Assembly: GCF_015453285.1 (NCBI RefSeq)
Contig: NZ_JADLZT010000003.1
Coordinates: 124,001-188,000 of the forward strand
Direction of reading: 5' to 3'
Length of the DNA stretch: 64,000 bases
Source: Lysobacter niastensis
GTDB taxonomy: Bacteria; Pseudomonadota; Gammaproteobacteria; Xanthomonadales; Xanthomonadaceae
The notes under the pieces are model-generated. The model ran no database searches. It had not been told where the DNA came from and saw only the letters and a program-made list of their open reading frames with translations. This document shows, one piece after another, positions 1 to 8,624 of this stretch. How positions within the stretch are numbered: position 1 is the first letter of the stretch; every line of letters starts with the position of its first letter. The position numbers and the translations under genes are program-made.

Positions 1-2
1 CC

Positions 3-218
3 GGCGGCACGCTGCTGCTCGACCACGGCCACGGCGTCAGCTCGAACTTCCTGCACCTCTCGCGCATCGACGTGAAGGTGGGCGACCGCGTGAACCAGGG
101 CCAGATCATCGGTGCCGTCGGCGCCACTGGACGCGCGACCGGACCGCACCTGCATTGGGGGATGAACTGGTTCGACGTGCGGATCGATCCGCTGCTGGTG
201 CTCGAACGTGGGAAGTAA
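3..218 (+). CDS. M23 family metallopeptidase, C-terminal part only
   Basis: Only the last 71 codons are in the window; the gene starts before base 1. The frame shows the LytM/M23 core: a LLLDHGHGVSSNFLHLS strand, a VGDRVNQGQIIGAVGATGR stretch, and the zinc-ligand HxH in GPHLHWG, followed by a short tail ending in LERGK. M23 enzymes are zinc endopeptidases that cut peptide cross-links in peptidoglycan, usually in the periplasm or outside the cell. The N-terminal half, which would show a signal peptide or LysM domain, is missing, so the exact role (hydrolase or EnvC/NlpD-like activator) cannot be judged. The HxH suggests a catalytically competent domain. Confidence 0.85.
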   Translation, partial: GGTLLLDHGHGVSSNFLHLSRIDVKVGDRVNQGQIIGAVGATGRATGPHLHWGMNWFDVRIDPLLVLERGK

Positions 219-309
219 CCACCTTTAGTTCACCGTCAGCACGCGCTGCGGCGCGTTCGTCACTGCCGCAGCTGTGTTTCCACACGGCGCGGAGCGACGT
301 GCAGATCGG

Positions 310-1974
310 TCACGCCGTCGCGACAGCGTGACCGCTGCTGACGCGATTGCGCCCCGCGGCCTTGCTCGCGTACAGCGCGCCGTCGGCGCGCTCGATCAGT
401 GCGGACATGCCCTCGCCCTGCCGCAACTCCGCGACGCCAATACTGAGGCTCGCTTCGAACAGGCCGCCATCGATCGACAGCGGCCGGCTGTCGATGGCCG
501 AGCGCAGGTTCTCGGCGACGCCCATGGCTTCGCCCAGCCCGGTATCGGGCAGTATCACCAGGATCTCATCGCCGCCGTAGCGGCCGCACATGTCGTAGAC
601 GCGCAGGCGATTGCGCGCACGCAGCACGATGATGCGCAGGAACTCGTCGCCCACGCGATGACCGTGCTGGTCGTTGATCTGCTTGAAGCGATCGATGTCG
701 AAGAACACGATCGACAGCCGCCGGCGTTGCGCGTGGGCATCGTCGATGGCATCACGCAGGCGCTCCTCGATCGCCACGCGAGACAGCGCGCCGGTGAGCT
801 TGTCGTAGGTCGCCATCTGGCTGGCGCGGTCGCGATCGCGGCGCAACTGCTGCATCTTGTCGGTCAGGCCGACCATCAGCACCAGTCCGGCACCGGCGAA
901 ACTGGCCGGAAAGGCGTACTGCATCCACGGCGAAACCGGCCACCACTCCTGCAGCTCGCCTACGCGCCACACCGCCAGCGCGAACATCGGCAGCCACGAC
1001 AGCAGCACGAAGAAGGCCGAGCGCTGGCGTTCGATGCAGCCGACCACGCTGGCCAGGAACAGTGTGCCGGTGACCACCAGCAGGACCAGATTGGCGATGC
1101 CGCCGACCATCTCCGATGGCGTCGCCAGCGAAACCAGCAGCAGGAGGCCCATCGCCGCGCTGCAGACTTCCACGAGACGCATCAGCCGTGGCTGCCGCTC
1201 GCTGAGATTCAGGTAGAACGCGAGGAAGTGCGTGCTCGCCAGCAGCGCGATCAGCCCGAGCAGGCGTCCGATGCGCGGGTCGCTTCCGATCAGGTCCGCC
1301 AGCACGGGCGACATGCGCAGCTCGCCGCCGGTCAACGACAGGTAGCCGATCTGCGCGATCAGCGTGAGCAGCAGGTAGGTATAGCTGGTCTCGCCCACGC
1401 CGACCCGGAACCCGACGGCCAGGAACGCCAGTACCGCCATTGTCGCGAGCACCGCCGTGCGCAAGGCGACATGGGTGAGGTCCTTTCGATGCACGTCCGC
1501 CATCGATTCGACGCTGACGGGCATCGGCAGCGTGGTCGGTGCGCGAACCCGCAGGTAGATCGGTTCGCCGGCGACCACGCCACGGGGCAGCGCGACCACC
1601 AGCGCCCGCGTGGATACCGCATCGTCGGCGGCGGGCCCGTACAACGCGCGGCGCACTGGCAGCGGCTCGCCGGGCGTCCAGACCTCGGCCTCGTTCAAGT
1701 AGGGCGCCATCAGCAGCAGTTGCGGGTCGTCCGCAGCCGGTATGTCCCGCGTGGCCACCAGCCGCCACCAGCGCGGCTGGCGGCTGGTCTCGAAGATGGT
1801 CTGGCCTTCGACGTCGCTGAACTGGTTGTCGAGAGCGCCGGTCAGGACTTCTGCAGGAACGGGATCGGCGTCGAGCCTGGCCACGCGGAAATCCTGCGCC
1901 GGCGCCGAGGCCGCCAACAGAATTCCGACCAGAAAACAGATGGCCCGCCCCGTCCGTCCCAAGGGTTCCCCCAA
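310..1974 (-). CDS. Membrane-bound diguanylate cyclase (7TMR-DISM sensor, GGDEF)
   Basis: The 554-residue protein begins with a signal peptide ending near SAPAQ, then a periplasmic 7TMR-DISMED2-like beta domain (about residues 30-170, with QPRWWRLVATRDIP), seven hydrophobic helices (about 185-375) and a C-terminal GGDEF domain (about 390-545). The active-site loop reads GGDEI, a tolerated variant of GGDEF/GGEEF, preceded at the right distance by RVYD, an RxxD inhibitory site. Expected function is synthesis of cyclic-di-GMP from GTP in response to a periplasmic ligand, perhaps a carbohydrate. The start is uncertain: TTG at 1974 gives a full signal peptide, and TTG at 1962 has a better purine-rich upstream stretch. 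No ATG fits. Confidence 0.88.
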   Translation of the reverse strand: MGEPLGRTGRAICFLVGILLAASAPAQDFRVARLDADPVPAEVLTGALDNQFSDVEGQTIFETSRQPRWWRLVATRDIPAADDPQLLLMAPYLNEAEVWTPGEPLPVRRALYGPAADDAVSTRALVVALPRGVVAGEPIYLRVRAPTTLPMPVSVESMADVHRKDLTHVALRTAVLATMAVLAFLAVGFRVGVGETSYTYLLLTLIAQIGYLSLTGGELRMSPVLADLIGSDPRIGRLLGLIALLASTHFLAFYLNLSERQPRLMRLVEVCSAAMGLLLLVSLATPSEMVGGIANLVLLVVTGTLFLASVVGCIERQRSAFFVLLSWLPMFALAVWRVGELQEWWPVSPWMQYAFPASFAGAGLVLMVGLTDKMQQLRRDRDRASQMATYDKLTGALSRVAIEERLRDAIDDAHAQRRRLSIVFFDIDRFKQINDQHGHRVGDEFLRIIVLRARNRLRVYDMCGRYGGDEILVILPDTGLGEAMGVAENLRSAIDSRPLSIDGGLFEASLSIGVAELRQGEGMSALIERADGALYASKAAGRNRVSSGHAVATA

Positions 1975-2049
1975 CCCGTCGCGGCACTGCGCAGCGCCCC
2001 GAGCATAGCCCAGGTCATGTCGACCAAGTAAATAGGCCGTTCCGGAGGG

Positions 2050-2982
2050 TTACTCCCGGGCGCCGGTACCGCTCACCCGGGCGACCGCGTCGTGGGCGTG
2101 CAGGCTCTCGAAGTGCGACACCTGCGCATCGAAGCGCTCGATGCGCGGATCGGCCGAGAGCGCGGATGCGACGCGGCGGGCGGCGTCCTCGCAGAACATC
2201 AGGTTCTCGGCGTTGAGGCGGGCAAAAGCCTGTTCGTCCTCGCGCTTGACCGCCGTCTGCACCGGCGTGCCCAACGTCCGCTCCACGGCATCGATCAGCG
2301 CCGACAGGGGCAGTTCGTCGAAGGCCGGGCGCAGCTCGACGCGGATGTCGGCGCGGCTGCGCTGGGCGTGCGGCGTCGCCGCGAGGCCGCGCTCGGACGC
2401 CAGCCAGTCACTGACCACCGCCGCCGACAGCGGCCGGGCCGCGGCGAAATCCTCGGCGAAGCGTTCGGCGTTGAGCTGGCGCGACAGTGCAGCGGACGCC
2501 GGACAGGTACTGGAATATTCGACCGCGAAACGCAGCGCCAGGTGCAGGTGCCCTTCGCGCAGCGTGGCTTCGATCTCGACCGGATAGCGCTTCCAGCCGG
2601 CGTTGTCGCTGGCGAGTGCCTGGCGCAGCAGCAACTGCTCGTAACGCACCACCAGCCGCGACGCGGTGGAGATGCCGCCCTGGTTGTCGATGAGGGTCTG
2701 CAGCACCCGGCGCAGGCCAGCCGGCGTGACGGTCTCGCTGGCGAAAGCGCCCTGCAGCTGCAGGTACATGCGCGACATATGGATGCCGCGGGTGTCGGCA
2801 TCCTTCAGGTCGACCGACACGTCGACGGAAGCCGCGACCGTGATCGCCTCGCCCTCGCCCGTCGCCACGCGCAGCGGCAGGGCCACGTTCGACATGCCGA
2901 CCCAGTCGAGCGGCCGCGCGGCGGCGGCGGCGTCGAAGGCCACATCGGGAAGATGGCGCGGAGTGCTGGAAGGAGTGCTCAC
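2050..2982 (-). CDS. folE2: GTP cyclohydrolase FolE2 (type IB)
   Basis: This 310-residue protein matches the FolE2/COG1469 family, which converts GTP to 7,8-dihydroneopterin triphosphate, the first step of folate synthesis, with flexible metal use rather than strict zinc dependence. Visible family features are the N-terminal LDWVGMSNVALPL stretch, RGIHMSRMY, VEYSSTCPASAAL with the putative metal/catalytic Cys, and ENLMFCEDAARR. I chose GTG at 2982 (VSTPSSTPRHLPDV) because the open frame upstream of it is low-complexity and not family-like. FolE2 often backs up FolE under zinc limitation; no Zur box was recognised. The gene lies just upstream of the diguanylate cyclase but is probably a separate unit. 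Confidence 0.92.
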   Translation of the reverse strand: MSTPSSTPRHLPDVAFDAAAAARPLDWVGMSNVALPLRVATGEGEAITVAASVDVSVDLKDADTRGIHMSRMYLQLQGAFASETVTPAGLRRVLQTLIDNQGGISTASRLVVRYEQLLLRQALASDNAGWKRYPVEIEATLREGHLHLALRFAVEYSSTCPASAALSRQLNAERFAEDFAAARPLSAAVVSDWLASERGLAATPHAQRSRADIRVELRPAFDELPLSALIDAVERTLGTPVQTAVKREDEQAFARLNAENLMFCEDAARRVASALSADPRIERFDAQVSHFESLHAHDAVARVSGTGARE

Positions 2983-3093
2983 GTCGGTATCGGTTCGGCG
3001 CGTGGGGGACGCAACGGACGGCCATTGTAGCGGCCCGCCCGGACCGGGCCCCCTGCGGCCCTGCAACAGTCAGTTTCGGGGGTTCGCCTTGGA

Positions 3094-3819
3094 TCAGCGT
3101 GCGCTGCGCCAGGCGGTCAGCAGCGTCGCCCAGGGCGGCAGCGGCAGGCCTGCATCGCCGCGGCTGAGGCGCTGGCGGGCCAAGGCCGACCAGATCCGCC
3201 GTGGCCGGGCGCCGGCGAGGGCTGGCCAATGCGCCAGGAGCTCGCCGTTCCAGGCCCGTCTAGGGCCGTGGTCGCCGGCAACCGCCAGCAGGCCCAGCGG
3301 TACCGCCGACTCGCCCATCTGCGCCAGGCGTGCATGCAGCAGGCCGGCGGTGACGGCCGGAATCGCGGGTTCGAACGGTGCTTCGAACAGGACGGCCTCG
3401 GTCGCGGCCACCGCGCGCGCGAACGGCTGCAGCGCGGCCACCGCGTCCGCGCGGTCGCGCGGACGTTCCCGGCTCTCGCGCAGTGCAGGCAACGCCGAAG
3501 CCAGTTGTGCCCACGGTGCCGGCTGGCGCTGCAACGCGGCGCCGAGGGGATGGCGGCGACGACCCAGGGCCCAGCCCTGCAGTTCCTCTCCCCACCAGGC
3601 CAGCTTGGCTTCGCCCGGGCGCGCGTCGCTTCCGCCCCAGGCGGCGTCGGTCAGTTCCTGCAGCAGCGAGGCCCAGGCCAGTGCGATGGGACGCTGCGCC
3701 GCAGGCACGAACACCTGCGCCACGGCCCACTCCGGCCAGCGCGCGCGCCATTTGTCGACGAAGCTTTCCAGCGCCTCGTCGTGGTCGTGCGCTGCGAACT
3801 GCGTTTCGGCCATGGTCAT
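3094..3819 (-). CDS. Squalene/phytoene synthase-like family protein
   Basis: A 241-residue, alanine-rich soluble protein. The segment AKLAWWGEELQGWALGRRRHPL resembles the substrate-binding helix of squalene/phytoene synthases and NDUFAF6-like relatives (LxWWR/E...HP), but the usual DxxxD magnesium motifs are not obvious, so prenyl-synthase activity is doubtful. It starts with ATG at 3819, overlapping the stop of the upstream HAD phosphatase gene by four bases (ATGA), which implies translational coupling and membership of the mtaD-ubiG-phosphatase transcription unit. The role is unknown; the assignment rests on one motif region and could be wrong in detail. Confidence 0.6.
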   Translation of the reverse strand: MTMAETQFAAHDHDEALESFVDKWRARWPEWAVAQVFVPAAQRPIALAWASLLQELTDAAWGGSDARPGEAKLAWWGEELQGWALGRRRHPLGAALQRQPAPWAQLASALPALRESRERPRDRADAVAALQPFARAVAATEAVLFEAPFEPAIPAVTAGLLHARLAQMGESAVPLGLLAVAGDHGPRRAWNGELLAHWPALAGARPRRIWSALARQRLSRGDAGLPLPPWATLLTAWRSAR

Positions 3820-4484
3820 GCCGTCGCCGGCCAGGCTTCGGGCGCGGCCAGCGCTTCGGGGGTCTCGATCATGACGTCGCCCTGCCAGGCGAACGGATCG
3901 TCTTCGGTCAGTCGATAGCCCCACAGGGCGACCACCGACGGCATGCCCGCGGCGCGCGCGGCGAGGATGTCGCGCTCGTCGTCGCCGACATAGATGCACT
4001 GCTGTGGCGCCACGCCGATGCGCTCGGCCGCCACCGTCAGCGGCAGCGGATGCGGCTTGCGCTCCGGCAACGTGTCGCCGCCGATCAGCACCGCGCAGCG
4101 CTGCTCCCAGCCCAGCAGCGGAATCAGCTGCTGCGCGAGGTACTCGGGCTTGTTGGTGACGATGCCCCATGTGCATCCCGCGGCTTCCAGCGCGGACAGC
4201 ATCGTCTCGATGCCTTCGAACGGCGTGCCGTGGCGTCCCAGCTCGCGCTGGTAATGGTCGAGGAACTCGGGGATCCACGCCTCGCGCTCGGCCGCCTCTA
4301 CCTGCGGGAACGCCGCGGCCACCATCGCCCGCGCGCCCTTGGAGACATGGGGACGCAACGCCTCCAGCGGCATGCCGGACTGTCCACGGGCGGAACGCAT
4401 CGCATTGACCGCAGCGAGCATGTCGGGCGCGCTGTCGAGCAGCGTGCCATCGAGGTCGAACAGGACCGCCTTCGGAAACGCCAT
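3816..4484 (-). CDS. gph: HAD-IA phosphatase: phosphoglycolate phosphatase or MupP-like MurNAc-6-phosphate phosphatase
   Basis: The protein (222 residues from ATG at 4484) is a Gph-type HAD hydrolase. Motif I is LFDLDGTLLDSAPDM, motif II is in GIVTNKPEYL, motif III has the Lys of ERKPHP, and motif IV is YVGDDERD. Such enzymes hydrolyse small phosphate esters. The context matters: in Pseudomonas the homologous slot next to ubiG and an mtaD-type deaminase is mupP, the N-acetylmuramate-6-phosphate phosphatase of cell-wall recycling. Sequence alone does not separate Gph from MupP here. An alternative GTG start at 4496 would overlap the ubiG stop (GTGA), so this gene is translationally coupled or nearly so. 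Confidence 0.88.
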   Translation of the reverse strand: MAFPKAVLFDLDGTLLDSAPDMLAAVNAMRSARGQSGMPLEALRPHVSKGARAMVAAAFPQVEAAEREAWIPEFLDHYQRELGRHGTPFEGIETMLSALEAAGCTWGIVTNKPEYLAQQLIPLLGWEQRCAVLIGGDTLPERKPHPLPLTVAAERIGVAPQQCIYVGDDERDILAARAAGMPSVVALWGYRLTEDDPFAWQGDVMIETPEALAAPEAWPATA

Positions 4485-4492
4485 CGTCCTGC

Positions 4493-5221
4493 TCACGCCT
4501 GCGCCTTGATCGCGCATGCCAGGTAGTTCACGTCGGTGCGGCCGATCACGCGTGCGCTGTTGCGCCACGGTTCGTACATCAGGCCACTGACGTCCTCCAG
4601 ATGCAGACCAGCCGCACGCAACCAGGCCGCCAGTTCCGACGGCTTGATGAAGTCGCGGTACTGGTGCGTGCCCTTGGGCAGGATGCGGGCGACGTACTCG
4701 GCGCCGACGATCGCCAGTGCGAACGCCGCCGGGGTGCGGTTGAGCGTGGACAGGAACAGTCGGCCGCCCGGCTTCAGCAGCGATGCGCAGGCGCGGATCA
4801 CCGAGCCCGGATCGGGCACATGCTCCAGCATCTCCATGCAGGTGATCGCGTCGAACTCGCCGGGCATCTCAGCCGCCAGCGACTCCACCGACTGCAGCCG
4901 GTAATCGACCTTCACGCCGCTCTCCAGGCCGTGCAGGCGGGCCACCTTCACCAGTTCCGGCGCGAGGTCGAGCGCGGTCACCTGCGCGCCTTCGGCGGCC
5001 ATCGCTTCGCTCAGCAGACCGGCGCCACACCCCACGTCCAGCACGCGCGTGCCTTTCAGCGGCGTGCGGCCGGCGACGTAACCCAGGCGTGCCGGGTTGA
5101 GCGCGTGCAGCGCCTTCTGCGGGCCTTCCGGGTCCCACCAGCGCTGCGCCAGCGCACCGAACTTGTCGAGCTCGGCCTGGCTGTAGTTGTCGTTGTTGTT
5201 CGAAACGGGGGCGCCGGTCAT
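4493..5221 (-). CDS. ubiG: Ubiquinone biosynthesis O-methyltransferase UbiG
   Basis: This 242-residue class I SAM methyltransferase carries the SAM-binding motif [16 protein letters not shown], the post-I acidic strand ALDLAPE and [11 protein letters not shown], all typical of UbiG. The N-terminal stretch [18 protein letters not shown] is the UbiG hallmark. It performs both O-methylations in ubiquinone synthesis at the inner membrane. ATG at 5221 is preferred; the in-frame TTG one codon upstream is unlikely. It lies downstream of the deaminase gene with a 52-base gap and just upstream of the HAD phosphatase gene, an order conserved in Pseudomonas and xanthomonads. Confidence 0.95.
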   Translation of the reverse strand: MTGAPVSNNNDNYSQAELDKFGALAQRWWDPEGPQKALHALNPARLGYVAGRTPLKGTRVLDVGCGAGLLSEAMAAEGAQVTALDLAPELVKVARLHGLESGVKVDYRLQSVESLAAEMPGEFDAITCMEMLEHVPDPGSVIRACASLLKPGGRLFLSTLNRTPAAFALAIVGAEYVARILPKGTHQYRDFIKPSELAAWLRAAGLHLEDVSGLMYEPWRNSARVIGRTDVNYLACAIKAQA

Positions 5222-5273
5222 CAATCGCTCTCTCTCAGGTCATCGCCCCGTAACGCCGGGACGTGCAACACCA

Positions 5274-6617
5274 TCACGAAATCCGGATCGCGGCGATGCG
5301 GTCGCGCCACTGCCGTGCATTGGCGACCAGCGCGGCGGTATCCATGTCCACCAGAACGCGATTGCTCAGCTTCGCCTGGCCGGCGATCCACACATCGCTG
5401 ACCTGGTGCCTGCCGGTCGCATAGATCAGCTGCGAGATGACGTGGTGCAGCGGCTGTGTCTCCAGCTGGCCGAGATCGACGCAGACCAGGTCGGCCTGCT
5501 TGCCGGCTTCGATCGAGCCGATCTTCGTTTCGAAGCCGAGCGCACGCGCGCCGCCCATCGTCGCCGCCTGCAGCGCGCTGGCAGCATCGAACGCGGAGGC
5601 GTCCTGGGCCACGGCCTTGGCGAGCAGCGCGGCGGTACGTGTCTCGCCGAACATGTCCAGGTCGTTGTTGCTGGCGCAGCCGTCCGTGCCGATGGCGATA
5701 TTGACGCCCGCCTTCTGCAGCTTGCCGACCGGGCAGAAGCCCGAGGCCAGCTTGAGATTGGACTCCGGGCAGTGCACGACGCTGACGCCGCGCTGCGCGC
5801 ACAGCTCGATTTCGGCGTGGGTCAGCTGGGTCATGTGCACCGCGATCAGGCGGTCGTTGACCAGCCCGAGCCGGTCCAGGCGCGCGAGCGGACGCTGGCC
5901 CAGCTTGTCGTGCGACTCGGTGACCTCGTGTGCGGTCTCGTGGGTGTGCAGGTGCACCGGCACATCGAGCTGGTCGGCGAGCATGCGGATGCGCTCGAAG
6001 TTCGCGTCCGACACCGTGTACGGCGCGTGCGGCGCGAAAGTCGTCGCGATCAGCGGATCGTCGCGCCACTGGTCGTGCACTTCACCGGCACGATCGAAGT
6101 ATTCGTCCGACGAACTCGCCCAGGCGGTCGGGAAGTCGATCACCGGCAGGCCGACACGCGCGCGGAATCCATGCTTCTTGTAGACAGCGGCCTGGACGTC
6201 GGGGAAGAAGTAGTTCTCGCTGGCGCAGGTGGTGCCACCGCGCAGCATTTCGGCGATCGCCAGCGTGATGCCGTCGGCGACGAACTCCGGCCCGATCACC
6301 GCACCCTCGACTGGCCAGATGTGGCCCTGCAGCCACTCCATCAGCGGCAGGTCGTCGGCGATGCCGCGCAGCAGCGTCATCGGGTTGTGGGTGTGGGCGT
6401 TGACCAAGCCCGGGATCAGCGCCGCGTCGGGACGCGAGACCGTCTCGGTGGCGACGAAGCGTGCGCGTGCCTCGCGGGTCGGCAGCAGCGCGACGATCGC
6501 GCCGTCCTTCACGGCGACGGCGTGATCCTCCAGGACCACGCCGTGCGGTTCGACCGGAACCACCCAGCCGGCTTCGATCAAGAGGTCGCAGGACTGGGGG
6601 TGGGAGTCGGTCGTCAT
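5274..6617 (-). CDS. mtaD: 5-methylthioadenosine/S-adenosylhomocysteine deaminase (TRZ/ATZ amidohydrolase)
   Basis: A 447-residue metal-dependent amidohydrolase of the TRZ/ATZ subgroup. Metal ligands are visible as NAHTHNPM (HxH, near residue 75), VPVHLHTHETAHEV and the late Asp in GTDGCASNNDLDM; PGLVNAHTHNP is the usual family entry. Members with this architecture and this ubiG neighbourhood deaminate methylthioadenosine to methylthioinosine (PA3170 type in Pseudomonas). The matching phosphorylase and hpt lie at 57-59 kb. The ATG at 6617 follows an AGGAA ribosome-binding site. The 5' region contains a REP doublet beginning 14 bases upstream of the start codon, so any promoter lies within or beyond it. 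Confidence 0.88.
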   Translation of the reverse strand: MTTDSHPQSCDLLIEAGWVVPVEPHGVVLEDHAVAVKDGAIVALLPTREARARFVATETVSRPDAALIPGLVNAHTHNPMTLLRGIADDLPLMEWLQGHIWPVEGAVIGPEFVADGITLAIAEMLRGGTTCASENYFFPDVQAAVYKKHGFRARVGLPVIDFPTAWASSSDEYFDRAGEVHDQWRDDPLIATTFAPHAPYTVSDANFERIRMLADQLDVPVHLHTHETAHEVTESHDKLGQRPLARLDRLGLVNDRLIAVHMTQLTHAEIELCAQRGVSVVHCPESNLKLASGFCPVGKLQKAGVNIAIGTDGCASNNDLDMFGETRTAALLAKAVAQDASAFDAASALQAATMGGARALGFETKIGSIEAGKQADLVCVDLGQLETQPLHHVISQLIYATGRHQVSDVWIAGQAKLSNRVLVDMDTAALVANARQWRDRIAAIRIS

Positions 6618-6630
6618 GGGCTTCCTGGTC

Positions 6631-6802
6631 CGTCATCCCGGCGAACGCCGGGATCCACTTTGACTTTACGGCTTTCGCGACAGGCATCGCGGCAAGTACT
6701 GGGATCCCATCTTGCCTTAGCCGTTTGGACCGGAATAAGACAACGCAACGGCCGAAGCTAGAAGCAACAGCAACATGGATCCCGGGGTTCGCCGGGATGA
6801 CG
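6631..6802. repeat. REP doublet (REPIN-like), two inverted palindromic units
   Basis: Two 27-base units face each other: 6631-6657 and 6776-6802. Read toward each other they are identical at 26 of 27 positions. Each is itself a palindrome around CCCGGCGAACGCCGGG, and both carry a GTCATCCCGG edge. The 118 bases between them include another short GGGATCCC palindrome. This is the typical doublet form of mobilised REP sequences, which need a RAYT transposase supplied from elsewhere. It fills most of the gap between mtaD (divergent from the element) and the efp stop. Confidence 0.85.
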
Positions 6803-6845
6803 CGTTGGCAAGGCCACCTGCGCTTTGCGCAGGCGGGCCAATGCG

Positions 6846-7412
6846 TCACTTCACGCGGCTGACGTACTCGCCCGAACGCGTGTCGACCTTGATGATTTCT
6901 TCCTGGCCGACGAACAGCGGCACGCGCACCACGGCACCAGTTTCCAGGGTGGCCGGCTTGCCGCCGCCGCCCGAGGTATCGCCGCGCACGCCCGGATCGG
7001 TCTCGACGATCTTCAGCTCGACGAAGTTCGGCGGCTGCACGGCGATCGGGGTGCCGTTCCACAGGGTGACCACGCACTCTTCCTCGCCCTTCAGCCACTT
7101 CTCGGCGCCGCCCATGCCGGCCTTGTCGGCCTGGACCTGCTCGAAGGACTCCTGGTTCATGAAGTGCCAGTACTCGCCGTCGCTGTACAGGTACTGCATG
7201 TCGGTGTCGACCACGTCCGCCTGCTCGACGCTGTCGGTGGCCTTCATGGTCATTTCGACGACGCGGCCCGACTTGATGCTGCGGTACTTCACGCGGGTGA
7301 AGGCCTGGCCCTTGCCCGGCTTGACGTATTCGGTCTCGGTGATGATGCACGGGTCGTTGTTGACCAGGATCTTCTGTCCGTTCTTGACGTCGTTCATGCC
7401 CAGGCTGGCCAT
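6846..7412 (-). CDS. efp: Translation elongation factor P
   Basis: EF-P, 188 residues, the standard length. It binds between the P and E sites of the ribosome and relieves stalling at polyproline. The modification loop reads KPGKGQAF with Lys34 at the tip, the residue that EpmB/EpmA beta-lysylate in gammaproteobacteria. OB-fold domains follow, with [17 protein letters not shown] and the C-terminal [13 protein letters not shown] signature. A good AGCAGGAG ribosome-binding site precedes the ATG at 7412. It is divergent from epmB, its modification gene, with a 121-base shared promoter region. Confidence 0.98.
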   Translation of the reverse strand: MASLGMNDVKNGQKILVNNDPCIITETEYVKPGKGQAFTRVKYRSIKSGRVVEMTMKATDSVEQADVVDTDMQYLYSDGEYWHFMNQESFEQVQADKAGMGGAEKWLKGEEECVVTLWNGTPIAVQPPNFVELKIVETDPGVRGDTSGGGGKPATLETGAVVRVPLFVGQEEIIKVDTRSGEYVSRVK

Positions 7413-7533
7413 GGTGAAACTCCTGCTAAGTGAATAGGTATCGGGGCGCCGCCCGCCGATGTGCGGCGGAGGCTAGAATGGCGGGTTGTTGTGCCGGGCC
7501 AGCGGGCCGCGGCGCAAGGAAAACCGATCCGCC

Positions 7534-8550
7534 ATGATACCCGCAGCCCCCCTCCCTATGCAGCCCGCCCCGACCGGCCAGCGCTGGCAACAGCTTTGGC
7601 GCGAAGCCGTGCGCGATCCGCGCGAACTGCTCCGGCTGCTGCAGCTGGATGCCGCGGCGCTGGGGGTGTCCGATGAGGCCGCCGCGCAGTTCCCGCTGCG
7701 CGTGCCGCGCGGGTTCATCGCCCGCATGCGCCCCGGCGACGCCAACGACCCCCTGCTGCGCCAGGTACTGCCGATCGGCGAGGAAATGCGGCCCATGCCG
7801 GGCTTCAGCCTGGATGCCGTCGGCGATGCCGCGGCCAAGGCCGGCGATGGCGTCATCCGCAAGTACCGCGGCCGCGCCCTGCTGGTGGCCACGGGCAGCT
7901 GCGCGGTGAACTGCCGCTACTGCTTCCGCCGGCACTTCCCGTACGGAGACGAGACCGCGGCCGCAGGCGGCTGGCGCGAGGCGGTCGAGCTGATCCGCGC
8001 CGATGCCGGCATCGACGAGGTGATCCTGTCCGGCGGCGATCCCTGGTCACTGGCGACCGCCAAGCTGGCCGAACTCACGGCCGCGCTGGCCACCGTCCCG
8101 CATCTGAAGCGCCTGCGCATCCACACCCGCCTGCCGGTGGTCCTGCCCGAACGCGTCGACGACGCACTGCTGGAGTGGCTCGCGGGCCTGCCCTGGCCGG
8201 TCACCGTGGTGCTGCACGCCAACCATGCCAACGAGTTCGATGCGGCCGTCGATGCCGCGCTGGCGCGACTGCGCCGGGCTGGCGTTACTTTGCTAAATCA
8301 GGCGGTACTGCTGCGCGGCGTCAATGACGACGTCGACACGCTCGCCGCCCTGAGCGAGCGCGGCTATCGTGCCGGCGTCCTGCCGTACTACCTGCACCAG
8401 CTCGATCGCGTACAGGGCGCCGCGCATTTCGAAGTGTCGGACGAGCGCGCCCGCGAACTGCATCGCGCCCTCGCCGCCCGCCTGTCGGGCTACCTGGTGC
8501 CGAGGCTGGTGCGCGAAGTGGCAGGCGATCCGGGAAAGCGGCCGCTGTAG
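7534..8550 (+). CDS. epmB: EF-P beta-lysylation protein EpmB (lysine 2,3-aminomutase-like radical SAM)
   Basis: A 338-residue radical-SAM protein with the CAVNCRYCFRRHFPY cluster motif (CxxxCxxC) near residue 125, GGDPW, and the LNQAVLLRGVNDD region typical of the lysine 2,3-aminomutase family. EpmB isomerises lysine to beta-lysine, which EpmA attaches to Lys34 of EF-P. Adjacency to efp supports this over a free lysine aminomutase; it also lacks the long extensions of KamA. ATG at 7534 is preferred, with AAGGA upstream; an in-frame TTG at 7486 and ATG at 7558 are alternatives. epmA is not in this window. Confidence 0.93.
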   Translation: MIPAAPLPMQPAPTGQRWQQLWREAVRDPRELLRLLQLDAAALGVSDEAAAQFPLRVPRGFIARMRPGDANDPLLRQVLPIGEEMRPMPGFSLDAVGDAAAKAGDGVIRKYRGRALLVATGSCAVNCRYCFRRHFPYGDETAAAGGWREAVELIRADAGIDEVILSGGDPWSLATAKLAELTAALATVPHLKRLRIHTRLPVVLPERVDDALLEWLAGLPWPVTVVLHANHANEFDAAVDAALARLRRAGVTLLNQAVLLRGVNDDVDTLAALSERGYRAGVLPYYLHQLDRVQGAAHFEVSDERARELHRALAARLSGYLVPRLVREVAGDPGKRPL

Positions 8551-8624
8551 CTCTCACTTCACGCCGCCCTGCGTGGACGGGAACATCTGCTTCGTGTCAT
8601 AAACGCGCTGGGGAGGAGCCACGG

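Noticed and set aside
3094-3819. Functional phytoene synthase for carotenoid or xanthomonadin-like pigment
   Set aside because: The DxxxD metal-binding motifs are not visible and no other pigment gene is near.
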